Counted from the stretch's first letter, positions 28,590 through 38,358 are shown. The stretch is DNA of 64,000 bases from Ralstonia sp. NFACC01 (GCF_900115545.1 NZ_FOWV01000010.1:1-64000); one strand, 5' to 3'. The notes: generated by a model not told the origin, from the letters alone. Numbers and translations are program-made.

Positions 28590-28898
28590 ATGAAACGCAC
28601 ACTGCTCGCATTCGTTCTGGGTGGGGCCGCGCTGTGCGCCTCGACGGCGGCGCTGGCGCATGTGGACGTCGGCGTATCGATCGGCGTGCCCGCGCCGGTA
28701 TATGTAGCCCCTGCACCTGTCTATGCACCGCCTCCGGTGGTGTATCGCCCTGCCCCGGTCTATGCCCCGGCTCCCGTAGTCTATGGTGGCTACTACCGCG
28801 ACCGCGACTACTGGCGTGAGCGCGAATGGCGTCGTCACGAATGGCGCGAACGCGAATGGCGCCACGATAACGGCTGGCACCGCGGTTGGGACCGCTAA
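28590..28898 (+). CDS. Small exported Pro/Tyr-rich protein with Arg/Trp-rich tail
   Basis: A 102-residue protein. A signal peptide (residues 1-23, ending ALA-HV) precedes repeats of the type [12 protein letters not shown] strongly basic, aromatic tail of repeated REREWR units follows. The ATG is preceded by AAGGAGAAG. Proteins of this kind are common in Burkholderiales envelopes and have no assigned function. It resembles the small lipoprotein at 22911-23081 in its Pro/Val/Tyr repeats. Confidence 0.8.
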   Translation: MKRTLLAFVLGGAALCASTAALAHVDVGVSIGVPAPVYVAPAPVYAPPPVVYRPAPVYAPAPVVYGGYYRDRDYWREREWRRHEWREREWRHDNGWHRGWDR

Positions 28899-28936
28899 TG
28901 CCTGACGTTTAAGGCAACCACAAGCCGCATCGGCAC

Positions 28937-28970
28937 ACGGGCCGCTCAATCGAGCGGCCCGTTGCTTTTG
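28937..28970 (+). terminator. Rho-independent terminator
   Basis: Perfect 11-bp inverted repeat (ACGGGCCGCTC / GAGCGGCCCGT) with a 4-base loop, followed by TGCTTTTG. It terminates the small exported protein gene. Confidence 0.85.
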
Positions 28971-29066
28971 TACGCTCGACTGCCTGCGCAATCCGCAAAC
29001 CGACCTATGCTGACGTAGCGGCCACTGCAATCCCGCCGCCGGCCGCACAGCACACGGGAGGACGCC

Positions 29067-29555
29067 ATGTCGATCTCCAGCACCCTCGACGGCTGCCTGC
29101 GCAGCAAGGGCTGCATGTACGAGGTGATTCGCCATCCGCATACCCACACAAGCACGGAAACCGCCCAATCTGCGCATGTCCCGGGCGACCGTCTGGCCAA
29201 GACGCTACTGCTCGAAGACAAGCTTGGCTATGTCGCAGCCGTGTTGCCGTCGACGTATCACCTGCATCTGTCCGAGCTGCAAAAGGAATCAGGCCGCTTC
29301 GACCTTACGCTGGCCGATGAATCGGAGTTGCGCGAAGTCTTCCGGGACTGCGATGCAGGGGCCGTTCCGCCCGTGGGCATGGCCTACGGCATGCCGACCT
29401 ACATCGACAGCAGCCTGATGACCCACGGCGACGTCTACTTCGAAGCTGGCGACCACGAAAACGTCGTGCACATGGACATGGATCAGTTCATGGCCTTGAT
29501 GCGCGACGCCAAGCCCGCCCACTTCGCGTATCGCATGCAGGGCATCCTCTTCTGA
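29067..29555 (+). CDS. YbaK/EbsC-family aminoacyl-tRNA deacylase domain protein
   Basis: A 162-residue single-domain protein of the YbaK/ProX fold, which hydrolyses mischarged tRNAs. Family features include a conserved Lys in GDRLAKTLLLEDK, the glycine-rich PPVGMAYGMPTYIDSSL, and the VYFEAGDHENVVHMDM strand. The substrate specificity cannot be assigned. An AGGA sequence precedes the ATG. A CDGSH protein gene starts 10 bases downstream, so the two form a small operon. Confidence 0.87.
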   Translation: MSISSTLDGCLRSKGCMYEVIRHPHTHTSTETAQSAHVPGDRLAKTLLLEDKLGYVAAVLPSTYHLHLSELQKESGRFDLTLADESELREVFRDCDAGAVPPVGMAYGMPTYIDSSLMTHGDVYFEAGDHENVVHMDMDQFMALMRDAKPAHFAYRMQGILF

Positions 29556-29565
29556 GGAGGTCGAC

Positions 29566-29799
29566 ATGGCCGACGATGTCGTCATCACGGTCCGCAACAA
29601 CGGGCCGTGTCACATCAAGGGAAGCTTCCGGATCGTCACCCAGGGCGGACGCGAATTGCCGGTGGAGGAAGGGCAGGCGTGGCTGTGCCGCTGCGGGCAC
29701 TCGCTGAACAAGCCGTTCTGTGATGGCTCGCACAAACGCGTCGAGTTTGACAGCAACCTCGACGCGCCTGCGCCGGTTGAGGCAGACCGGTCACCGTAA
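29566..29799 (+). CDS. CDGSH-type [2Fe-2S] protein
   Basis: A 77-residue protein with one CDGSH iron-sulfur motif. The ligands are Cys41, Cys43, Cys52 and His56 in CRCGHSLNKPFCDGSH. Proteins of this type bind a redox-active, pH-labile [2Fe-2S] cluster, and their bacterial roles are poorly defined. A GGAGG sequence lies 6 bases before the ATG. It is probably co-transcribed with the YbaK-like gene. Confidence 0.93.
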   Translation: MADDVVITVRNNGPCHIKGSFRIVTQGGRELPVEEGQAWLCRCGHSLNKPFCDGSHKRVEFDSNLDAPAPVEADRSP

Positions 29800-29835
29800 G
29801 CGGGAACACGGGCCGAAAGACCCGCGCGTCCTCGC

Positions 29836-31503
29836 TTAACGTGTAACGGGCTTGTAGCGGATACGCTTGGGCTTCGCGCCTTCTTCGCCCAGACGCTTCT
29901 TCTTGTCGGCTTCGTATTCCTGGTAGTTGCCCGGGAAGAATTCGACGTGCGAATCGCCTTCGAAGGCAATGATGTGCGTGGCGATACGGTCGAGGAACCA
30001 GCGATCGTGCGAAATCACCATCACGCAGCCCGCGAATTCGAGCAGCGCATCTTCCAGCGCACGCAGCGTTTCGACGTCGAGGTCGTTCGACGGCTCATCC
30101 AGCAGCAGCACGTTGCCGCCCGAGATGAGCGTCTTGGCCAGATGCAGGCGCCCACGCTCGCCGCCCGACAGCGTGCCGACGTGCTTCTGCTGATCGCCGC
30201 CCTTGAAGTTGAAGCGGCCGATGTAGGCGCGCGAGGGCGTCTCATACCGGCCCACCGTGAGGATGTCGGAGCCGTTCGAAATCTCTTCGAAGACGGTCTT
30301 GTCTGCGGACAGCGCATCGCGGCTCTGGTCAACGTAAGCCAGCTTGACCGTCGGACCGATCTTGATGGTGCCCGAGTCCGGCTGCTCCTTGCCCGTGATC
30401 ATGCGGAACAGCGTCGACTTACCAGCGCCGTTCGGGCCAATGATGCCGACGATCGCGCCCGGCGGAATCGTGAAGCTCAGGTTGTCGATCAGCAAGCGAT
30501 CGCCATAGCTCTTGCTGACGTTGGTGAATTCGATCACTTCATTGCCCAGACGCTCGCCCGCCGGAATGAAGATTTCCTGCGTTTCGTTGCGCTTCTGGTA
30601 TTCCTGGCTGTTCAGCTCGTCAAAGCGAGCCAAACGCGCCTTCGACTTGGCCTGACGGCCCTTCGGGTTCTGGCGCACCCACTCCAGCTCTTTCTTCAGC
30701 GCCTTCTGGCGGGCCGATTCGCTCGACTCTTCCTGCTTCAGGCGCGTCTCTTTCTGATCGAGCCACGAGCTGTAATTGCCCTTCCAGGGGATACCGTGGC
30801 CGCGGTCGAGTTCGAGAATCCACTCGGCGGCGTTATCGAGGAAGTAGCGGTCGTGAGTGACTGCCACCACGGTGCCCGGGAAGCGCGTGAGGAACTGTTC
30901 AAGCCAGTCCACCGATTCAGCATCCAAGTGGTTGGTCGGCTCGTCGAGCAGCAGCATATCGGGGCGCGAGAGCAGCAGCTTGCATAGCGCGACACGACGC
31001 TTTTCACCGCCCGAGAGGTGCTCGATCTTGGCGTCCCACGGCGGCAGGCGCAGTGCATCGGCGGCAATTTCCAGCTGCAGCTCGACGTTGTCGCCGGCAC
31101 CAGCGGCGATGATGGCTTCCAGGCGCGCCTGCTCTTCGGCCAGCTTGTCGAAGTCGGCGCCTTCCTCGGCATACGCTGCGTAGATCGCTTCGAGCTGCTT
31201 TTGCGCATCCATCACTTCGCCCAGGCCGCTCTCGACCTCTTCACGCACGGTCTTGGCGGGATCGAGTTGCGGCTCCTGCGGCAAGTAACCGATGTTCAGG
31301 TTGGGCATCGGCGTGGCTTCGCCTTCGATGTCCTTGTCGAGGCCGGCCATGATCTTGAGCACGGTCGACTTGCCGGAGCCGTTCAGGCCCAGCACGCCGA
31401 TCTTGGCGCCCGGGAAGAACGACAGTGAGATGTCCTTGAGGATCTGACGCTTGGGCGGAACGATCTTGCCCACGCGGTTCATGGTGAAAACGTACTGTGA
31501 CAT
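29836..31503 (-). CDS. ettA: Energy-dependent translational throttle protein EttA
   Basis: A 555-residue ABC-F protein with two ABC ATPase domains. The first Walker A is GLNGSGKST and the first signature [11 protein letters not shown]; the second set is GPNGAGKST and LSGGERGRL. Both Walker B motifs are LLLDEP. There are no membrane segments. EttA binds the ribosomal E site and gates translation according to ATP level. The N-terminus [19 protein letters not shown] and the C-terminus RIRYKPVTR are typical. Confidence 0.97.
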   Translation of the reverse strand: MSQYVFTMNRVGKIVPPKRQILKDISLSFFPGAKIGVLGLNGSGKSTVLKIMAGLDKDIEGEATPMPNLNIGYLPQEPQLDPAKTVREEVESGLGEVMDAQKQLEAIYAAYAEEGADFDKLAEEQARLEAIIAAGAGDNVELQLEIAADALRLPPWDAKIEHLSGGEKRRVALCKLLLSRPDMLLLDEPTNHLDAESVDWLEQFLTRFPGTVVAVTHDRYFLDNAAEWILELDRGHGIPWKGNYSSWLDQKETRLKQEESSESARQKALKKELEWVRQNPKGRQAKSKARLARFDELNSQEYQKRNETQEIFIPAGERLGNEVIEFTNVSKSYGDRLLIDNLSFTIPPGAIVGIIGPNGAGKSTLFRMITGKEQPDSGTIKIGPTVKLAYVDQSRDALSADKTVFEEISNGSDILTVGRYETPSRAYIGRFNFKGGDQQKHVGTLSGGERGRLHLAKTLISGGNVLLLDEPSNDLDVETLRALEDALLEFAGCVMVISHDRWFLDRIATHIIAFEGDSHVEFFPGNYQEYEADKKKRLGEEGAKPKRIRYKPVTR

Positions 31504-31601
31504 GGCGGAATTGCGGGGGGAAACGCAGAAATGGGGAACCCGGCGAGTTTAACAAAGCCGCGGCATGGCAAACCCAAGGCTCAAGGCCGCACAAGCAAAA
31601 G

Positions 31602-31627
31602 AAAAAGGCGCCCACCAGGGGCGCCCT
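31602..31627 (-). terminator. Terminator of the cyo operon
   Basis: GGGCGCCC and GGGCGCC can pair across a short loop and are followed on the minus strand by TTTTTC. It lies just past the cyoD stop. Confidence 0.75.
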
Positions 31628-31653
31628 TCCGATGCAGCGGAGGCCAGGCCTCG

Positions 31654-32022
31654 TTACATCGTCATCATGTTGGCGTTCATGTTATGCATGACCCACAGCG
31701 AGCCGACAACGACGATCGCCAGGATCAGCAGCGTGAAGAGGAAAGCCATCACGTTCCAGCGCTGGGCGGACGAGCCGTCCAAGTGCAGGAAATAGATCAG
31801 ATGCACGACGATCTGCACGACCGCCAGAGCCATCACCGTCACCAGCACCGTCTGATGCGAGTAGCCGCCTTCCATCACCATCTTGAATGGGATGGCCGTC
31901 AGGATCACCGCCAGCACGAAGCCGATCAGGTAGCCCTTGACGGTGGCATGACCGGCGCCGCCCGCTGCATGACCGTGGGCATCATCGTGGGCAATGCCCG
32001 TCGAAACGTTGGTCTGTTCCAT
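31654..32022 (-). CDS. cyoD: Cytochrome bo3 ubiquinol oxidase subunit IV
   Basis: A 122-residue protein with three transmembrane helices; the family motif VKGYLIGFVLAVILTAIPF opens the first. It is the last gene of cyoABCD and abuts cyoC with no gap. Subunit IV assists assembly of the heme-copper centre. The N-terminal 30 residues are His/Gly/Ala-rich. cyoE (heme O synthase) does not follow, so heme O must be made from a gene elsewhere. Confidence 0.96.
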   Translation of the reverse strand: MEQTNVSTGIAHDDAHGHAAGGAGHATVKGYLIGFVLAVILTAIPFKMVMEGGYSHQTVLVTVMALAVVQIVVHLIYFLHLDGSSAQRWNVMAFLFTLLILAIVVVGSLWVMHNMNANMMTM

Positions 32023-32664
32023 TTACATCGCTCCCAGCAGATACACGACGGTAAACACGCCGATCCACACCACGTCCAAGAAGTGCCAGAACAGGCTCAG
32101 GCACGACAGGCGGGTCGATTGCGTCGGGGTCAGGCCTTTGCGGCTGATCTGCCACATCAGGACGATGATCCACAGCATGCCGCTCGCCACGTGCAGGCCG
32201 TGCGTGCCGACCAGCAGGAAGAACGACGACAGGAATGCGCTGCGGCTCGGCCCCGCACCTTCTGCGATCAGGTGGTGGAACTCGTTGATTTCCATGCCGA
32301 CGAACGCGGCGCCCAGCAGCAGGGTGATGCCGAGCCACAGCATCACTTGATCCTTGCGGCCGTTCTGCAGGCTGATCATCACCATGCCGTAGGTGATGGA
32401 CGACACCAGCAGAATGCCGGTTTCGATCGCCACGTACGACAGATCAAAAAGCTCCTTGCCCGTCGGGCCGCCGGCCGTCGCACCGCGCAGGACGCAGAAC
32501 GTGGCAAACAGCGACGCGAAGATGATCAAGTCGCTCATCAGGTACACCCAGAAGCCGAAGACCTTGGTGTCTGCAGCATCGTGGTGGTGCGCATGGTCAT
32601 GCGCATGGTCGTGGCCGTGCGCGTGACCGTGCGCGGCGTGACCGTCTAGAACATTGGAAGCCAT
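32023..32664 (-). CDS. cyoC: Cytochrome bo3 ubiquinol oxidase subunit III
   Basis: A 213-residue membrane protein with five transmembrane helices of the heme-copper oxidase subunit III family ([39 protein letters not shown]). The N-terminus is unusual: 11 histidines occur within residues 9-28 ([18 protein letters not shown]). cyoC lies 3 bases after cyoB. Confidence 0.97.
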   Translation of the reverse strand: MASNVLDGHAAHGHAHGHDHAHDHAHHHDAADTKVFGFWVYLMSDLIIFASLFATFCVLRGATAGGPTGKELFDLSYVAIETGILLVSSITYGMVMISLQNGRKDQVMLWLGITLLLGAAFVGMEINEFHHLIAEGAGPSRSAFLSSFFLLVGTHGLHVASGMLWIIVLMWQISRKGLTPTQSTRLSCLSLFWHFLDVVWIGVFTVVYLLGAM

Positions 32665-32667
32665 GGT

Positions 32668-34653
32668 TTAAGCCTGCGAACCGATACGTTGGAAGTAGGC
32701 CGACTCGGTCTCGTGAACCTCATGAGCGGGCACGTAGTAATCGATGTCGTCGTTGTTGCTGCGAAGGATGAAGCTGCCGATCATGCCGACCAGACCCAGC
32801 ACGGCCATCCACCAGATGTGCCAGATCAGCGCGAAGCCCATCACGATCGAGAACATGCCGATGAAGAAGCCGGCGCCGGTGTTCTTAGGCATGTGGATCT
32901 TTTCGTAGCTCGGTGCGACCTGCGTCAGCACTTCACCGCGCGCCTTCATGTCTGCAAAGGCGTCGATGTCACGGATGACCGGCACGCGCGCGAAGTTGTA
33001 GTGCGCCGGCGGGGACGATGTCGCCCACTCCAGCGTACGGCCGCCCCACGGGTCGCCAGTGAGATCAGCCAGCGCATGACGGTTCCGGATGCTCACGAAG
33101 ATCTGGATGAGCTGCGAAGCGATACCGCAGGCGATGATCGCGGCGCCGATCACGGCGACGATCAGCCACGGCTGCCATGCCGGGTTGTCGGTATGGTTCA
33201 GACGACGCGTCATGCCCATGAAGCCGAGCACGTACAGCGGCATGAAGGCGGTGTAGAAGCCCACGAACCAGCACCAGAAGGCGCGCTTGCCCCACTTCTC
33301 GTCCAGCTTGAAGCCAAAGGCCTTCGGGAACCAGTAGGTGATACCGGCCAGGTAACCGAACACCACGCCACCGATGATGGTGTTGTGGAAGTGAGCGATC
33401 AGGAACAGGCTGTTGTGCAGCAGGAAGTCGGCACCCGGCACAGCCAGCAGCACGCCGGTCATGCCGCCGATCACGAAGGTGATCATGAAGCCGATCGTCC
33501 ACAGCATCATCGAGTTCAGCTCGACGCGGCCGCGGTACATCGTGAACAGCCAGTTGAAGATCTTCACGCCCGTCGGGATCGAGATGATCATCGTCGCGAT
33601 ACCGAAGAACGCGTTGACGTTCGCACCCGAGCCCATGGTGAAGAAGTGGTGCAGCCACACCAGGAACGACAGCACGGTGATACCGGCGGTCGCCCACACC
33701 ATCGACGTGTAGCCGAACAGCTTCTTGCGCGAGAACGTCGAGACGATTTCCGAGAACATGCCGAACGCCGGCAGGATCAGGATGTACACCTCGGGGTGGC
33801 CCCAGATCCAGATCAGGTTCACGTACAGCATGGCGTTACCGCCGCCATCGTTCGTGAAGAAGTGCATGTCCAGGTAGCGATCAGCACCCAGCAGCGCCAG
33901 CGCCACGGTCAGCACCGGGAAGGCAGCCACGATCAGGATGTTGGCGCACAGGGCGGTCCACGTGAAGATCGGCATGCGCATCAGCGTCATGCCCGGCGCG
34001 CGCATCTTGAAGATGGTCGCGACGAAGTTCACGCCGGTCAGCAATGTCCCGAGGCCCGATATCTGCAAGGCCCAGATGTAGTAATCAACCCCCACGCCCG
34101 GGCTGTAGGCCAGCTCCGACAGCGGCGGGTACGCCAGCCAGCCGGTGCGGGCGAATTCGCCCACGCCCAGCGACACGTTGATCAGCACCACGCCTGCAGC
34201 AGCCAGCCAGAACGACAGCGTATTCAGGAACGGGAATGCCACGTCGCGCGCGCCGATCTGCAGCGGCACGATCAGGTTGATCAGGCCCGTCATCAGCGGC
34301 ATGGCCATGAAGAAAATCATGATCACGCCGTGCGCGGTAAAGATCTGGTCGTAGTGCTCAGGCGGCAGATAGCCGGCACCGCCGCCCGAGGCAACCGCCA
34401 GTTGCGAGCGCATCATGATGGCGTCGGCGAAGCCGCGAAGCAGCATCACGATGGCCAGAATGCAGTACATCACGCCGATCTTCTTGTGATCGACCGAGGT
34501 GATCCACTCATTCCAGAGGTAGGTCCACTTCTTGAGATAGGTGATCAGGCCGAACAGGCCCGCGCCACCCAGCAGAATGGCCGACACCGTCACGACCACG
34601 ATGGGCTCGTGCAGCGGAATGGCCTCCAGACTCAACTTGCCAAACATCGTCAA
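32668..34653 (-). CDS. cyoB: Cytochrome bo3 ubiquinol oxidase subunit I
   Basis: A 661-residue catalytic subunit with about 15 transmembrane helices. It binds low-spin heme b, high-spin heme o and Cu(B). The Cu(B)/Tyr region is in [21 protein letters not shown] and the following WLHHFFTMG; the heme ligands are in [13 protein letters not shown]. It reduces O2 to water with ubiquinol electrons and pumps protons. It sits 3 bases after cyoA in cyoABCD. Confidence 0.98.
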   Translation of the reverse strand: MTMFGKLSLEAIPLHEPIVVVTVSAILLGGAGLFGLITYLKKWTYLWNEWITSVDHKKIGVMYCILAIVMLLRGFADAIMMRSQLAVASGGGAGYLPPEHYDQIFTAHGVIMIFFMAMPLMTGLINLIVPLQIGARDVAFPFLNTLSFWLAAAGVVLINVSLGVGEFARTGWLAYPPLSELAYSPGVGVDYYIWALQISGLGTLLTGVNFVATIFKMRAPGMTLMRMPIFTWTALCANILIVAAFPVLTVALALLGADRYLDMHFFTNDGGGNAMLYVNLIWIWGHPEVYILILPAFGMFSEIVSTFSRKKLFGYTSMVWATAGITVLSFLVWLHHFFTMGSGANVNAFFGIATMIISIPTGVKIFNWLFTMYRGRVELNSMMLWTIGFMITFVIGGMTGVLLAVPGADFLLHNSLFLIAHFHNTIIGGVVFGYLAGITYWFPKAFGFKLDEKWGKRAFWCWFVGFYTAFMPLYVLGFMGMTRRLNHTDNPAWQPWLIVAVIGAAIIACGIASQLIQIFVSIRNRHALADLTGDPWGGRTLEWATSSPPAHYNFARVPVIRDIDAFADMKARGEVLTQVAPSYEKIHMPKNTGAGFFIGMFSIVMGFALIWHIWWMAVLGLVGMIGSFILRSNNDDIDYYVPAHEVHETESAYFQRIGSQA

Positions 34654-34656
34654 CTC

Positions 34657-35634
34657 CTAGGAATTCTTGGGCGCGCTCTTGGGCGCAGGCAGGGCGGACT
34701 GCACCGGCAGCGGACGCGTTGCCGCCTCAGCCGTGGCCGTCGTGCAGTTGGCGCCTTCGAGCGCCTCATCGAGCGTCAGGACCTTGTCCGAGTCACCCAT
34801 GTATTTGTGCAGGATGCTGTGATACAGCGACGGGTCGACCGATGCATACGCCGCCGGCGGCACCTTCTCGCTCGGCTTGGACAGCTCGGCGTAGCCTTCC
34901 TTGGTCAGGTTCTGCGACGAAGCACGAACCTGCTTGACCCAGGCGTCGAACTCTTCGTTCGTCATGGCCGTGGCCTTGAACTTCATGCCTGTGAAGCCCG
35001 AGCCGCTGTAGTTCGACGACATGCCGTCAAACACGCCGGTCTCGTTGGCGATCAGGTGCAGCTTGGTCTGCATGCCCGCCATGGCATACACCTGGCTGCC
35101 GAGCTGCGGGATGAAGAACGCGTTCATCACCGTGTCGGACGTGATCTTGAAGTTGATCGGGGTGTTGGCCGGGAATGCGAGCTGGTTGACCGTCGCGATC
35201 TTCAGTTCCGGATAGATGAACAGCCACTTCCAGTCGAGCGAGACAGCCTCGACCGTGATGGGCTTCACATCCGATTCGATCGGCTTGTACGGATCGAGCG
35301 CGTGCGTGGACTTGTACGTGATCACGCCCAGCACGATGATGATCAGGCACGGGATCAGCCACACCACGGCTTCGATGGCGTTGGAGTGCGACCAGTCCGG
35401 CTCGTAGCGGGCCTTGGTGTTGGAGGCGCGGTATTTCCACGCGAACACCAGCGTCAGCACGATCACGGGAATGACCACCAGCAGCATCAGGCCGGTCGCC
35501 ACCAGGATCAGCGTCTTTTCTTCAGCCGCAATCATCCCCTTCGGGTCCAGGACCGTCAGGTTGCAGCCCGCCAGCAAGAGCGGGAGGCTTGCGGCGAGGA
35601 GCCGCTTCATATGTGGAACGAGTGTGTTCTTCAT
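34657..35634 (-). CDS. cyoA: Cytochrome bo3 ubiquinol oxidase subunit II
   Basis: A 325-residue lipoprotein subunit. The signal sequence ends in the lipobox LLAGC; two transmembrane helices and a periplasmic cupredoxin domain follow. The Cu(A) ligands of cytochrome c oxidases are absent, as expected for a quinol oxidase. The start is uncertain: ATG at 35634 (MKNTLV) or 35610 (MKRLLA). It heads the cyoABCD operon. Confidence 0.96.
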   Translation of the reverse strand: MKNTLVPHMKRLLAASLPLLLAGCNLTVLDPKGMIAAEEKTLILVATGLMLLVVIPVIVLTLVFAWKYRASNTKARYEPDWSHSNAIEAVVWLIPCLIIIVLGVITYKSTHALDPYKPIESDVKPITVEAVSLDWKWLFIYPELKIATVNQLAFPANTPINFKITSDTVMNAFFIPQLGSQVYAMAGMQTKLHLIANETGVFDGMSSNYSGSGFTGMKFKATAMTNEEFDAWVKQVRASSQNLTKEGYAELSKPSEKVPPAAYASVDPSLYHSILHKYMGDSDKVLTLDEALEGANCTTATAEAATRPLPVQSALPAPKSAPKNS

Positions 35635-36244
35635 GTCTTGCACAATTGCGCCGGCGATGCTTCCGGACATCACGGGAGCCCAGCAGCCCAGACAGCGGCC
35701 ACAAGGGGAAAAACGCGGGAAATGAGGGAAGACCGAACTACCGGCGCCCCCGAATACAGCTGAGGTGCGGCAGCGGATCTTCGATCACATCAGGCGCCGG
35801 TCAGGGAGAAGCTGAACCCAACGCCCTTAGTTGGCGAGGCGGGCTTCGCTCATGCCAGGCATGGGCGAGGCCGAGCGCCGCCGCGTCGCACAAAGCGGCG
35901 GACGACAGATCGGGGGCGTAAAAGGTCGGAGCAGGCACTACGTCATGCGCCCGTTGGGGGAGCGCGGTTGGGAGTGGAATGCGGGCGCGATCTTACCGCC
36001 AGACGGCGCTTCGGATCGCGCTATCTGCTCAGGCAAATAGAAAGCGACGTCGATTGACAAGTGATGTCCTCGCCGTACGGCTAGGGTTTACGTGGCTTTG
36101 CGGGTAAGCAAATCGAAAGTGCATGTTGTTGCACTGCGACAATCAGCCACAGTGGTGCGCAGCCGACGTTGTCTCCAAATGTGCACTCTAGGGTGGAATT
36201 GAGGCGAGCCACCGAGGTGGCCCGCTTCTGGTTTCCTTACGGCG
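35635..36244. other. 610-bp intergenic region before cyoA
   Basis: This gap lies between the cyoA start and the NRAMP gene stop, both on the minus strand. It should contain the cyo promoter. I see no gene, no FNR-type box and no clear -35/-10 pair. A hairpin GCCACC-GA-GGTGGC at 36209-36222, just past the NRAMP gene, may be a weak terminator; no T-run follows. Confidence 0.5.
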
Positions 36245-37888
36245 TCATTGGGTCAACAGCCCGGCAATCCGCACCAGCACCAGCCCCGCCGCCCCCACGA
36301 GATAACCGCGCAGCACAAACATCCACGTGCGCTTGAGAGGTGTCCAGCGTGCGGGCGTGAGCTGCTCGAGCGGCGGCATCGTCCAGTGATCGCGGTCCAG
36401 CACGCTCACACGCTGCGGATGATGCGGCCGACGGGCGCGTCGCTCGATACGCCACAGCACGAGTGACATCACCACCGCGATCAGGGTGCCGCCGATCAGG
36501 ATGGCGCCAATCTCGAATTCGCCAATGCCCGGGAACAGCACGGCGGCCGTGAGGATGACGGACAACATCACAAGCACAGCCACCACACCGCCCGTGAAGA
36601 TGTTCATCGCGCGGCCGTTCGTCCACGGGCCGAGCACCGCCTTGTCGTTGCACAACAGCAGCAGGAACACCGTGGCGCTCGGCAGCAGCACCCCGGCCAG
36701 CGATTGCACGGCGTTGGTCAGCAAACCGAGCGGCACGCCTGGCGTCAACACGAGCCCGGCGGCCAGCAACGTCAGTCCAAAGTACACGGCATAGAAGCCC
36801 TTGGCCTCCGTCGGCTTGCGATGCAGCGAATGGCGCACGGCAAACACATCGCCAATCGCATACGCGGTCGACAGCGACACTGCGCACGCGCCGATGATGC
36901 TGGCATCCAGCAGCGCAATCGCAAACAACACACCGGCCCAGCGGCCAGAGTGGCGCTCCAGACCGTGCGCCGTGCCGAGCGCGTCGGTGTAGTTGCCGAA
37001 CTCCGGCGTGCCGTGAAACGCCTGGGCGCTGAAGGCGATCATCGCCACCGCGCCGGCGATCACGAGGACGATGCCGAGCCACAAATCTGCGCGTTCATAG
37101 CGGATGAAACGCGCGGTGATGCGCTTGTCGATCACGTAGCTCTGCTGGAAGAACAACTGCCACGGTGCCACCGTCGTCCCCACGATGGCGATGATCAGCA
37201 GCATCACCTCGGCCAGCGGCGCCCCCGCCGGCAGTGCGGGAACGAAGAAGTCGCGCGCCACCTGCCCCATCGGCGGATGCACCATCAAAAACACGGGGAT
37301 CAGCGTGAGACTGCCGGCCACGAGCACCAGCGCAAAGCGCTCGAAGCGGCGGAAGTCGCCGGTGGATGCCGCCAGCATCACCAATGCCGCCGCCGCGCAC
37401 ACGCCCCAATGTCGCGGGATGCCGAGGTACTCGAGCGCCAAGCTGATGCCGATGAACTCCGTCACGAGCGTCAGCGCGTTCACCAGGAACAGATCGATGA
37501 CGGAGAAGCTGCCCCAGAACTTGCCGAAACGCGCAAAGATCAAGCGCGCATGGCCAACGCGCGTGACGGCGCCCAGGCGCAGGACCATCTCCTGGTTCAC
37601 ATACAGCACCGGAATGAGCAGTAATAGCGTCCACAGCAGCGTGGTGCCGTAGTTCTGCCCGGCCTGCGTGTATGTGCCGAAGGCGCCGGCGTCGTTGTCG
37701 CCGACCATCACAATCAGGCCCGGCCCGAGGATGGCGAGCAGCGTGCGAAAGCGCGCGCGCCAGCTGTTGCGCTCACCCGTATCGTGGTGAGCGATGGTGC
37801 CGAGCGCGCCGCGAATATCGCCCACGTGGGCATCGTCGAGCGCGGCATGACGTGGTGGTGCGTCGATGCCCGAAGCGAATTGGGTCAT
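36245..37888 (-). CDS. NRAMP-family divalent metal transporter with atypical metal site
   Basis: A 547-residue protein with about 11 transmembrane helices. In canonical NRAMPs the metal is held by DPGN in helix 1 and the Met of a MPH motif in helix 6. Here helix 1 has GDNDAG (D64-N65-D66-A67-G68) and helix 6 has TVAPWQ (A241-P242-W243), so the Met that favours Mn/Fe is replaced by Ala. NRAMP-related Mg transporters show a comparable loss. The metal is therefore uncertain. The start at 37888 has GGAGG upstream. A small signal-peptide ORF and a structured leader precede it. Confidence 0.85.
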   Translation of the reverse strand: MTQFASGIDAPPRHAALDDAHVGDIRGALGTIAHHDTGERNSWRARFRTLLAILGPGLIVMVGDNDAGAFGTYTQAGQNYGTTLLWTLLLLIPVLYVNQEMVLRLGAVTRVGHARLIFARFGKFWGSFSVIDLFLVNALTLVTEFIGISLALEYLGIPRHWGVCAAAALVMLAASTGDFRRFERFALVLVAGSLTLIPVFLMVHPPMGQVARDFFVPALPAGAPLAEVMLLIIAIVGTTVAPWQLFFQQSYVIDKRITARFIRYERADLWLGIVLVIAGAVAMIAFSAQAFHGTPEFGNYTDALGTAHGLERHSGRWAGVLFAIALLDASIIGACAVSLSTAYAIGDVFAVRHSLHRKPTEAKGFYAVYFGLTLLAAGLVLTPGVPLGLLTNAVQSLAGVLLPSATVFLLLLCNDKAVLGPWTNGRAMNIFTGGVVAVLVMLSVILTAAVLFPGIGEFEIGAILIGGTLIAVVMSLVLWRIERRARRPHHPQRVSVLDRDHWTMPPLEQLTPARWTPLKRTWMFVLRGYLVGAAGLVLVRIAGLLTQ

Positions 37889-37932
37889 GTCGACCTCCGT
37901 TTGTTTGGTGTTGTTGGATGAGCTGCCTTGCG

Positions 37933-38139
37933 CTACCAATACGTGCGCGAGAGCCGGATCGCCGCCGCCGCATAGCCGTGGTTGGACGGAGATTGGCCGC
38001 CGTCACCGGCACGCCGGTTGGACGGGGTCGATGCGGCGTCGGCACGCTGGGGCGCACCGGCCCGGGCCTGCACGAACGGCGAGCTGAACGGCAGTGCGAT
38101 CGCCGAGAAACGGCGGGCGGGAATCATGAATTTGCGCAT
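37933..38139 (-). CDS. Small signal-peptide-like ORF upstream of the NRAMP gene
   Basis: A 68-residue frame with a good ribosome-binding site (GAGGAG). The N-terminus MRKFMIPARRFSAIALPF is basic then hydrophobic, ending QARA, like a signal peptide. The remainder is low complexity. It ends 44 bases before the NRAMP start and lies downstream of a structured leader. It may be a small exported protein or a translated leader peptide, or may not be a gene at all. Confidence 0.4.
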   Translation of the reverse strand: MRKFMIPARRFSAIALPFSSPFVQARAGAPQRADAASTPSNRRAGDGGQSPSNHGYAAAAIRLSRTYW

Positions 38140-38246
38140 GACACACTCCTCGCCGCGTGCGCATACGCACGGCACGCGGCCATCGCCGCCGGCATTGCAC
38201 ACGCGCGGCGGCATAGTCGAAACAATCAAGGAGCGATGCAGACACC

Positions 38247-38276
38247 GCTGCCTTGCCAGGGCGGCAAGTCAGCAGC
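38247..38276 (-). promoter_or_regulatory. Hairpin in the NRAMP leader
   Basis: CTTGCC / GGCAAG pair around a 5-base loop and are extended by GCTGC / GCAGC across a small bulge. It sits between the conserved leader motif (38296-38358) and the small ORF, suggesting a structured 5' leader. Confidence 0.45.
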
Positions 38277-38295
38277 AGGGAACAACCATGCGGCG

Positions 38296-38358
38296 GACTC
38301 GCCTAGTGGGAAAAAGACGTTTGGTAAGATCGACTCGGACTGTCCATATGGGTCCTCC
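38296..38358 (-). promoter_or_regulatory. Conserved leader motif, copy B (before the NRAMP gene)
   Basis: On the minus strand the order is GGAG, ATGGACAGT (38347-38339), AGTCGATC (38335-38328), a 21-base spacer, then CTAG followed by GAGTC (to 38296). The same order and spacing recur at 39984-40060 upstream of the porin gene. It starts immediately after the porin stop codon. Confidence 0.5.

Noticed and set aside
32689-35763. 1024-residue plus-strand open frame
   Set aside because: It is antisense to cyoABC/cyoA, whose products are unmistakable. High-GC codon bias produces long open frames on the opposite strand. The translation is low-complexity (His/Arg/Gln-rich) with no domain.
36045-36085. 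FNR/ANR box upstream of cyoA
   Set aside because: ATTGACAAGTGAT looks partly similar to TTGAT-N4-ATCAA, but the second half-site does not match.
38296-38358. M-box (Mg) or yybP-ykoY (Mn) riboswitch before the NRAMP gene
   Set aside because: The gene context is tempting, and GGAG...CCATATGGA recalls part of the M-box, but I cannot match the conserved cores of either class. I report it only as an unnamed shared motif.
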